64,000 nt of DNA from Cavia porcellus. Its lineage: Eukaryota > Chordata > Mammalia > Rodentia > Caviidae. The notes below the pieces were generated by a model. It ran no database searches and was not told the origin of the DNA. It was given only the letters and a program-made list of their open reading frames with translations. A program made the translations under genes and the position numbers. Positions 56,318 to 64,000 of this stretch are shown here, piece after piece (the first letter of the stretch is position 1; every line of letters starts with the position of its first letter). The stretch is from positions 21,884,501-21,948,500 of the forward strand of contig NW_026947500.1 of the NCBI RefSeq assembly GCF_034190915.1, read 5' to 3'.

Positions 56318-56488
56318 AAAAAAAAAAATTTTTTTTTTTTTTTGTCTTTTTGAGACAGGGTCTCGCTGTGCAGTTCAGGCTGGCCTTGAGTTCACTTTGT
56401 AGCCCAGGCTGGTCTCGAACTCGCAAGGATCCTCCTGCCTCAGCTTCCTGAGTGCTGGGATTACAGGCGTGAGCCACCACGCCCGGCT
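56318..56488 (-). mobile_element. B1-type SINE, young, with perfect target duplication
   Basis: Antisense full B1 with intact CpGs (ctcgctgtgcagttcaggct, gtctcgaactcgcaaggatc, gtgagccaccacgcccggct). 15-bp target duplication gtgttatttgtattt at 56303-56317 and 56489-56503. Confidence 0.97.
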
Positions 56489-56503
56489 GTGTTATTTGTA
56501 TTT

Positions 56504-57199
56504 TGTACACTGAGTATTCAGCATAGCAGAGGCAAACAGTTCTGCTTTGTGTTACTTAAATCACTTTTTAAATGTATTTTCTTGTTCTATTTCATTAATA
56601 GATCATCCAACCCCTCACTTGGTTGGTTTGAAGTTTTTGTGGTCATTTTAAGCTCCTTGAGGGACTGTTGCAAACATCCAAATGAGTCTGAAGATATACA
56701 GGTCCCAAATCACTTTGCCTTATAGGGCTTAAAATTTGATGGATTTGATTTTACATAGATCCTTTTCAAACTTGTCAGAACTATTGCCTCTTCCCTTAAA
56801 TTTTTTTTTTAATCAAGGGGAATAAAAAGCCTTAGAAACAGGGTAAAGTAAGCGGGATATTGAGACAACAGCGTCCACTAAGATGTCTACAGCTCTGTGG
56901 GAGAGGAGACTCATTTTCCTGTGGTAATTAAGGAAGGAGGGAAGAGTATGAAGGCACACAGTTTATTTTCAGGATGTCTTAGCAAGCATCAGCTGTAGTT
57001 TTAAAAGAGAAAGAGACACCACCAGCTGGTTGGAATGACTTGAAGTCCATTTCTACAGTCCTGTTTTCTGAGTCCTTTTTTCAGCACAGGGACTGAATTG
57101 TCCCTTGAATCTGTTTCAGTAGGTGGTGCTCTTGTGCTGCAGCACAGCTTCCCCTCCAGAAAGGTTCTGGCCTGTGTCCCCTGGGAGTCCCTGTTGGCT
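56504..57199. other. Unassigned stretch
   Basis: No feature recognised. Confidence 0.3.
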
Positions 57200-57720
57200 C
57201 TAAGAAATAAATGTATGATAGAGAAATATGTAAAGTCATAAAGGAATAGAGATGAAAAACATCAAGCTCAAATAGCAGGTAGTAATGAAAGGGAAATTAA
57301 AATTTTAAATAAAAGTCTGCCAAGTAAGCCTGCCAAGACCAAGCAGACATGTCTGAACCAACCTGATAATACAACCTTCCTTCCTTTGTATAAGCTTGTC
57401 TAACTGATGACCTTGCAATGTAAATTAAAAGTATAACCTGTGCTTTGTATAACTGATAAAGGCCTTATGATGTAACCTAAAGTGTTTAAACTTCCTTAGC
57501 AATCCAAGAGATCATCCAACCTTCTAATTATAATACATCGAATCTGTCTTTGTACCTCCCCTTGGTTTCCCCATAAAAACCCAAAACCCAGCTAGGACAG
57601 GGCTCTGGCTCTTGATTAAGATCCTAGTCAGAGGCTCACCGGTGTAACAAACTGCCTCCTGTACCTCCTCAGTGCTGTTTCTTTCCCTCTTTGGTCTGTT
57701 TTACAATAGTAACAGTAGCA
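57200..57720 (+). mobile_element. Endogenous retrovirus LTR (solo, old)
   Basis: Layout of a gamma/ERV1-type LTR: U3, a TATA-like ccccataaaaaccc near 57568, then gggctctggctcttgattaa, cagaggctcaccggtgtaac and a U5-like stretch ctcctcagtgctgtttcttt. No retroviral coding sequence adjoins it. Ends are approximate. Confidence 0.6.
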
Positions 57721-58240
57721 GACAGTGAACCCTTTGGTCATCAGGCCGCGTTTGTTTAATGCTTTTCTTGGCCCATAGTTTGATAGGACACCATAATGGT
57801 GAACAAGGACTGTGGCAAAGTCTACGTTTGGTGGTACTGGCAGAAGCATAGTGAATAAGGAAGATTAATTTACATTTAGAATGAGTCTCTGGGCCAGGGA
57901 AGACAATCTCCTGTTACTGGAAGTTACAAGAAGCATTTGGTTTCTGCTTTTTCAGCAAGTTTCTTTGGAGGTTGTCTAGAGTGAAAATCAGTTGCTTCAC
58001 TGTTGTCTGCCAGCTGTGTAGGAAGATGCAAAGTGCTGGGGAGACTTGGAACAGCTTGTCTGACCATTCCGTCACTGTGGTCCCTGAAGGCTGCCAGCCA
58101 GGCCTGCTTTGTGACCTAGCAGCACCAATAGAAGTTCAGTGTACTTTAGCAAGTCAGTGCTTCCCAGTAGCTTTTGAGATTTCCTTTTTATAATTGGTGT
58201 TTCAGTTTTGTGGATTTTTTGTTTGTTTCATTATCTGATT
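57721..58240. other. Unassigned stretch
   Basis: Slightly GC-richer than average; a 73-codon frame (57972-58193) is without recognised family. Confidence 0.3.
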
Positions 58241-58246
58241 ATTTAT

Positions 58247-58339
58247 TTCTTTTTTTGGGTTGGGGGTACCGGGGATTGAACTCACAATCTTGTGCTTGCC
58301 GTTTAGGCACTTGTGCTGCTGAGCTAAATCCCCAGCCCT
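58247..58339 (-). mobile_element. ID-type SINE
   Basis: Antisense: gggggtaccggggattgaac, cttgtgcttgccgtttaggc, gctgctgagctaaatcccca. Confidence 0.92.
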
Positions 58340-58344
58340 CTGTT

Positions 58345-59313
58345 TGTTTATTTCAGTGCTCTTTCTCTGACTGACCTTCAAGTCAGAGAACTTAGCCATT
58401 TCTTGAACTTTCTCAGATTTTATCTGTTTATGTTTTTTTCCTCCTTAGTATTTTCACTTTCTTGTGTTGTGTTCCCCAGATGCTTGTGAATCTGTCCTTC
58501 ATGTTTCATACTTGCTCTTTCATTTTTTTTTCTTTGTGGGCTGCATTCTGAGTGAATTCTTTCCATATTATCTCCAAATTTGCCTGTTCTGTTTTCAGCT
58601 GTGTTCAATCTAAGGTATCTTATATACTGATTTTTCTTATTTTGATGAATGTGTTCCTTACTTACATTATTCTTAGTTGATTTCTTTTTAGTCATCTCTT
58701 ATTTTAATTATGCCTTTTTGTTTTAGAGTTTCTTATTCTTTATTAACTACCCTTTTTGAATGAACCTTTAATGTAATTTTGGGGGATTTTTAACATCTTA
58801 AATGTTAAATGAATTTGTAGTCTAATGAACATCTGATTTTGTTAGTTGGGCTTACTAGTATTAAGTTTCATCCTGTATTTTAGGTCTTTGGTTGAATGAC
58901 ATGTTTTGAATGAGACTTTTTGCTTTGTTTTCATTCATTACCCACTTTATACCTATCTTTTCTTCCTCTCTGTTCACTGTACCCTGCTCAGCAGGCTTTC
59001 AATTTTCTCCAGCTTCTAGAGTGCCTCAGTCCATAGCCAGGCTGACACTGTGGTTTATTTACATGGGCAGTCACAGGGTGCTTCACCTAGTTCCTGATTT
59101 TGGTTGACTTGTGTTCTCCATCCTCCTCAGAATGCCACTCTGTAGAACAGTGCAGCTGCCAACTTTCAGGAGTAGAAGGCTGGCGCTCCAGTTACCATCA
59201 CCTGCAATCAGAAACCTTTGTGGCTGTGTTTAGACCCTAAGTCTTGTGGAACCCAAGTTTCCCATTTAATTGTCTATTTTTGGTTTTGATACATAAGAAT
59301 AAGCCTGTACTCT
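58345..59313 (-). mobile_element. Probable ancient LINE-like sequence
   Basis: T-rich plus strand with an antisense coding flavour: a 91-codon Lys/Asn-rich minus-strand frame at 58420-58695. It resembles an old L1 or HAL1 5' region but was not aligned. GC-richer from 58975 to 59240. Confidence 0.35.
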
Positions 59314-60664
59314 CAGGAATTTACTTCTTTTTTTTAAATTTTATTTAAGGAGAAAAGAAAAAAAAAACAGTGAAAGGGTACAAGTTATACAGATTTACAG
59401 AAAAAAAAAGAACAGTAGGAAATCACTAGTTAATGGATTACATATTGCCATCTCAGAAATAATTGTTCAAGTCACAAAATTAAAGCTTGTAGAGTAGACA
59501 TTCCAACAATAATACTGCAAACAGTTCTGTTCAATGATCCAATAAAACTCTGTGATATCATTTTCTATCTTATACACTTAAATATACATGCAGTTATATA
59601 GTTTAGAGCACTTTCTTTTCCTCTCTTTTGTACAATGACTATTACACATTTTGGGTTTCATTGCTCCCACGGTTCTTATTGCTTTTTTGGAAGAGAGTAA
59701 AACCAAATGTGACATAACAGAACAGAATCAGTCAAGTCAAAAGGGTGGACATAATAGATAATGTAAAAACATAATACAAGGTGACCAACAGTGGTTACCA
59801 TAATGCCTCCCGCTATCTCTAATAGAATTGCCTATATCATTAGTTATAATACAATTGAACAAAACAGTAAAGAACAAAACCGACAAAACCAAACCATTGG
59901 AGACATTATAGGTCTTCAAAAGTAGATAAAAGTCAACGAGAATGGGCGTTATAATGAATCTCATTATCTTCGCAGCTGATGCCTAAACTTTTGAACCTGA
60001 TACTATCCAGCAAAACAGAATAGGAGAACATCAGTGAAAAACAAGATGGTGAGAGTAATACAGGGCTTCAAATCGAGATAATAGAAAGTCAAAGTGGGTT
60101 ACCATAATATATCCTGCTATTTTTTCCCCTTTAATTAAAAGGATAAAAATAAAAAAGTAAATAATGGAGTGGAGATTGGGATAAAAGAGGGCATAACAGC
60201 GAATCAGCGCAGATCAAAACATAACCATTTAAGCAGAATAGTGTTTCACCACCAGATAATTCCGACCCAAAAGTAGTTACCTTATTGACTCTTTCCTTGA
60301 AGTCCTTGAGTACAACTTCGTATACTGTAGCATTAAGTATATCAAAACAATGTAAAACCATTTAAGAGAATGGCAGCATTACAGAGTATTTAGAATCGAC
60401 TAACAGAAAATGAACAATAGTTTCTGTATAATCTCCTTGTCTTTAAAAGGTTTTTGCTTATACTATCGTACATAATAAAATCGAATAACATACAACCTGT
60501 TTAGACCATTGGAGACAGAAGAACAAAAGCTAGATGAGACTTCAAAACAAGATGAAACTAAATCAGTATTACCTATTAAGATGTCATTTTCTCCAAAATA
60601 ACTGTTCCTATCATCCAATCTTCTCTGTCTCATTTCTGTTGAGCTCTTTTTCTGTCAGTAGCTG

Positions 60665-61546
60665 TCAGTTTGTCTTCTTCATTTTGTTCTCTGCTCCATT
60701 CGTTGTGGCCTCCCCGCCACTATTCCTGGGTTCTTTGTATTTTTCTTTTTTTAGAATATCCTGCAATACTTTCTGTAGAGTTGAATTGGTGGTTGCAAAT
60801 TCCCCCAGTTCCTCTTTATCCTGGAAGCACCTTGTTTTTCCATCAATTTCCAGGGACAGTTGTGCAGGATATCTCAATCTTGGCTGGAGATTATTATCTT
60901 TCAAAGCTTGAATTATTTCCCCCCACGCTCTTCGTGATTTGATGGTTTGTGCAGAGAAATCTGCTGTAATTCTGATGGGTGTTCCCTTGTAAGTGGTCTG
61001 TTTCTTATCTCTGACAGCTTTTAATATTCTGTTCTTGTATTGAATTTCTGAAATTTTTATTATTATATGCCTGGGTGTTGCCCTGTTTGGGTTGTAGGTA
61101 GCTGGGGTCCTGTATGCCTCATACATCTGAGTATCTTTACCTTTTGCTAAATTAGGAAAATTCTCCTGGATTATTTCTGTGAGTAGCTTTTGTAGTTCAC
61201 TTGTTTGTGTCCCTACTTCTTCTTTTATGTTCTTAATCCTTAAGTTATGGCTCTTCTTATCATCTTCTTGTCTTTGTATTATTGCTGTTTGTTTCTTTGT
61301 TATTTTTAAGAAGTTTTTCATTTCATTCTCCCATATTACAAGTCTGCCCTCCAGTTCAGATAGTCTGTCCTTAGTTTCTTTCAAGCTGTTATGCCAGTCT
61401 TGGATAGACTTCTTAGTTTCTTGATAGTCCCTTTGAACCTGCTTCACGTACTCTATGCTTTCTCTGTTTTCTCCATCAAACAATTCTCCCCTCTTTTTCT
61501 GTTCTTCCATTCCACCATCCGTTTTTTCCTGGGTGGTGCTTAGCAT
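60665..61546 (-). CDS. L1-type ORF1 protein, intact internal reading of copy 2
   Basis: 293 codons are open from an internal Met. Residues about 10-100 are heptad-like and Glu/Lys-rich (coiled coil for trimerisation). An RRM-like domain runs from about residue 101 (NLRIKNIKEE) to 166 (PRHIIIKI at 158-165). The C-terminal RNA-binding domain spans about 185-250 and contains PIRITADFSAQTIKSRRAW and QPRLRYPAQLSL. The extra tail (KEKYKEPRNSGG and on) is absent from the host-L1 ORF1, which ends differently. Expected role: RNA binding and chaperone activity in a retrotransposition particle. The true start is probably upstream at 61701 (MGKGSNKKG), but a 16-bp deletion near 61582 shifts the frame, so this copy would make only an N-terminally shortened protein. 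Whether it is expressed is unknown. Confidence 0.85.
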   Translation of the reverse strand: MLSTTQEKTDGGMEEQKKRGELFDGENRESIEYVKQVQRDYQETKKSIQDWHNSLKETKDRLSELEGRLVIWENEMKNFLKITKKQTAIIQRQEDDKKSHNLRIKNIKEEVGTQTSELQKLLTEIIQENFPNLAKGKDTQMYEAYRTPATYNPNRATPRHIIIKISEIQYKNRILKAVRDKKQTTYKGTPIRITADFSAQTIKSRRAWGEIIQALKDNNLQPRLRYPAQLSLEIDGKTRCFQDKEELGEFATTNSTLQKVLQDILKKEKYKEPRNSGGEATTNGAENKMKKTN

Positions 61547-61581
61547 TTCTCTAACTATTCTGCATACTTCTAGCTTCAGGT

Positions 61582-61701
61582 CCTGAATTGGTCTATGAGG
61601 CTCTCTATATGACGCTTTATGTCTGTTGGTGCAGTGTCCGCTATTGCCTGTTTCTCAGAATTGGGGGCCGAGGAGCCTTTCTTGTTGCTGCCTTTTCCCA
61701 T
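61582..61701 (-). pseudogene. N-terminal codons of copy 2 ORF1, frameshifted
   Basis: From the ATG at 61701 the frame is open and matches the copy-1 codons. It is then displaced by absence of 16 bp present in copy 1 (plus strand between gtcctgaatt here and the longer form at 36558-36578) and runs into a stop. With the 16 bp counted, 61701-60665 equals 351 codons including the stop, which supports this start. Confidence 0.8.
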
Positions 61702-62450
61702 ATTCTCTGCTCCTTATATATGCAAGCTTACATAGGAGGCCCAGCTTCCTTCCCTGTCAGCCACAGCCTGATCGAATTGCGCTGGCTAGGTGTTCCCCCC
61801 CACCGCTGCACACCAGGGAGTTAGGGACTAGGCAGCCTATGCGGGAGTCAGTCGGCCCTCCGGGCCACCGTCAGGCTCTGGGATCTGGGTTGGGCTAGCC
61901 TACCGAGTCCGCCAGCAGTGTCACGCAGGCCAGGCACTTTTCACCAATCCCGTCTGAGAGGGGGATGTGTGGCTGGAGTCGCCACCGCGCCCTGCTCCCG
62001 CAGGACTGTTCTAGCCCAGAAAGTCCTCCGCTGGAGTCAAACTGTGGTAGAGTATCAGTTTCTCTCACTCACCTCACCACAAGTCAGTGCACGCCTCGCT
62101 GCCCTTCCTGTTTTCGACTCCGTTCGCAGACTCCCGTTCTCAGAGCTTCTGCGCGTCTCTCTCCTTGCGGAGCCAATGTAGAGGCAGCCAGCCGCTGCGT
62201 GGCGGGAAACCAAATCGCGGCTTCCAATGGCGCGGGGTCCAGCCTCCACACCGAGGCTTTTCTGTTCCTGTTTTAGCACCAGGACTGCATTCCAAGTTGG
62301 TTTCTCTCCGCCTAGTTCGTTCCTGAGTCAGCAGAGCATATCTCTACCGGCTTATGTCTCCTTAGTCCGCACCATTCCTGACTTCTGAACCAAGCCTTTC
62401 AGAGAGCCTCCGTAGTATCTGCTATCTGTCTGCCATGTTCTCCTGGAAGT
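61702..62450 (-). promoter_or_regulatory. 5'UTR of HAL1-like copy 2, CpG-rich
   Basis: About 750 bp collinear with the copy-1 5'UTR, with many CpGs retained (for example cgccaccgcgccctgctccc). A TATA-like tatata is at about 61715-61720. The many intact CpGs suggest recent insertion or lack of germline methylation; that is inference. Confidence 0.7.
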
Positions 62451-62465
62451 CAGGAATTTACTTCT

Positions 62466-62734
62466 GTGTGTTTTTGTCTAATCTATTTCATTAAAAAACA
62501 TCTATATGTGTGTTTATATCCATCCATCAAAAACCATGTATGTACATGAGCAGTTTGCTGTGCTAATAAATTGCTGGAAGTTAATGGCTACCACTTAAGC
62601 ACCTCTTATGATAATAGAGGCCAAAATTAATTTGTATCAATCTCATGAAGTCTCAAATTTAGTACAATATATTTATACAGGTTTTTTTTCCTGATATACA
62701 CATTTTTTGGGAATTTGACTTAGATCTGTCTGCT
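62466..62734. other. Unassigned AT-rich spacer
   Basis: Immediate flank of the second HAL1-like element; nothing recognised. Confidence 0.3.
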
Positions 62735-62820
62735 GTCTCCCTGTCTCCCTGTCTGCTGTCTCTCCCTCTTCTTCTCCCTTCCCTCCCACTCCTCTTCTGC
62801 CTCTCCCTCTCCCCCTCAGC
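62735..62820. repeat. CT-rich low-complexity tract
   Basis: (CTCCCTGT)n and TCTCCCTC-type repeats. Confidence 0.9.
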
Positions 62821-64000
62821 CAAACTGCCATTCTCTATAAAGGCCTGATACAGGTACTCTGTAAGTTAATACTGCAAATAGGTAGTACATTTCAATGACT
62901 ACAGCTAGACCCCATTCCTTGTTTCTCATTTATACCCAAACACTGAAAGCTCAGTTACAAACTGCACTTTATGCAAGGTTCTTCCATTCACTTCTGTTGG
63001 TAACAATGGGCCAAAAATATGCCAGTCTGCAAATTTCATTTAAAGCACTAGACAAGTCTGGTACATTATTTAGACTTCTAACCAAGATTTCATCTTAGTG
63101 AACCATAAAGAATGCTCCTGGACCTTGCTTTTCAACAAAACTACATAGTACTTTCTATGCCAAGCTGCCATTTACTATAAAGGCCTAATATAGATGTGTG
63201 TTTATGTATATATATATGTATATACAAATATCAGTTCACAAATATCAGTTCTTTCTACAGTTCTGGTCAAAAACAGATGAGAATTGAATCAAATTTGATT
63301 ATTAGACTCAATGTTGAGAGAATTGAGTTCATGAACCAAGGTAGGTATGTGTGCATATACATATATATGTATAAAATTTGAGCCAATTTGCATTTTTTAT
63401 TGTTTTTTTTTTTTTTATAATTCCCCTCTGGTTGCTTTGTGTTTAGCGAGAATCCATCAAAGAGTAAATTTATTGTGCCATCTTCACTGGAAGTCATGTG
63501 ACCTGAGAGCTTAAAGGAAATAAAATCAGATACTTGGTTTTACATACTACTAAAAGTTGACCACAAGAATGTTTTTCCATGTGAGTTCAGTGGCCCACAA
63601 CATACAGTTATTTAAACTCCTTTAGAGCTTGAAGGCCTAAAAGGAGGAGAGGGATTAAGCAGGTGGGATTTATTAGGATGCTATGGTTCCTTACAAATGT
63701 TTTACTTTCTAGTTTTCAAACATGATTTTTAAAAAATTACTTTCATTTTGAAATTTTCTATGTTTCCAAACACCTAATTGCCTATAGTTTCAACCTAAAA
63801 GTGTCTTAAGATTTTAGTACCTGCAGTGGTGTTTGTATTGGGGCCAACTTGCACTACTTTAAGTGTACTGAGGTACTACAAAAGAAAAGATGTGAAAATG
63901 TAAATAAAACATTTGACCTCAGGATGAAATTGCTGTTTCGCAGCAATTCAAAAGAGAAAAGTGGCAGACAAGTGAAGCCAGCCTCACCACAGGGTGATGG
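62821..64000. other. Unassigned stretch to window end
   Basis: AT-rich, non-coding by appearance, with TA/TG-rich low-complexity patches at 63196-63225 and 63354-63372 and a T run at 63402-63417. A 34-bp segment at 62821-62854 recurs imperfectly at 63161-63194. Confidence 0.35.

Larger units (their letters stand above)
59329..62450 (-). mobile_element. HAL1-like ORF1-only retrotransposon, copy 2
   Basis: A 3122-bp element bounded by a perfect 15-bp target duplication caggaatttacttct (59314-59328 and 62451-62465). Order on the minus strand: CpG-rich 5'UTR (62450-61702), ORF1 (61701-60665), 3'UTR (60664-59329) ending in AATAAA (plus-strand tttatt 59340-59345) and A-rich tail. No ORF2 sequence lies between ORF1 and the 3'UTR. 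It is collinear with copy 1 at 34332-37446. Because both copies have identical structure at independent sites, the lack of ORF2 is a family property rather than a local deletion. Confidence 0.95.

Noticed and set aside
62821..63194. 34-bp direct repeat 340 bp apart (62821-62854 and 63161-63194)
   Set aside because: Several mismatches and short length; could be chance or a decayed local duplication. Too weak to report as a finding.
1..64000. CRISPR arrays, operons, phage or bacterial features
   Set aside because: The window is mammalian genomic DNA; no regularly spaced repeat-spacer structure or prokaryotic gene organisation was seen.

Overview
The window is mammalian nuclear DNA, AT-rich and dominated by interspersed repeats; I recognise no host protein-coding gene. 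The repeats point to a rodent. There are 7SL-derived B1 SINEs carrying the internal duplication typical of rodent B1, tRNA-Ala-derived ID-type SINEs, ID+B1 composites resembling B4, and L1 elements with a tandem-monomer promoter. The B1 and ID sequences do not read like mouse or rat consensus. A non-murid rodent (for example the beaver/kangaroo-rat side) is my best guess, but the exact taxon is inference.

Layout. Positions 1-8.5 kb hold old antisense L1 fragments, several SINEs and an unusual 128-bp duplicated segment. Positions 8.5-12 kb are an old L1 fragment broken by an LTR-like repeat and by a solo LTR with a 5-bp target duplication, followed by a degenerate long foldback. Positions 12-23.8 kb are mostly unassigned sequence with scattered SINEs and LTR-like relics, including a repeat-poor block at 13.6-15.0 kb. 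Positions 23.9-29.0 kb are an old antisense L1.

Positions 29036-38933 are a full-length L1 on the minus strand with a perfect 16-bp target-site duplication. It has monomeric 5'UTR, ORF1, ORF2 and 3'UTR, and is dead by nonsense and frameshift lesions. It is itself invaded by an ID SINE (in ORF2) and by a 3.1-kb ORF1-only element (in ORF1). Positions 39-59.3 kb return to old L1, LTR-like relics, MIR and young SINEs. Positions 59329-62450 hold a second, separately inserted copy of the ORF1-only element with a perfect 15-bp target-site duplication. The last 1.5 kb is unassigned.

Most notable is this pair of ORF1-only elements. They have the architecture of half-L1 (HAL1) retrotransposons: a CpG-rich 5'UTR unlike that of the neighbouring L1, an L1-type ORF1 of about 350 codons, no ORF2, and a 3'UTR whose distal ~1 kb is homologous to the 3'UTR of the full-length L1 in the same window. 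The shared 3' end suggests mobilisation in trans by L1 reverse transcriptase. The two copies are nearly identical but carry different lesions, so they derive from a recently active family. Family names and ages are judged by eye; no database search was run.
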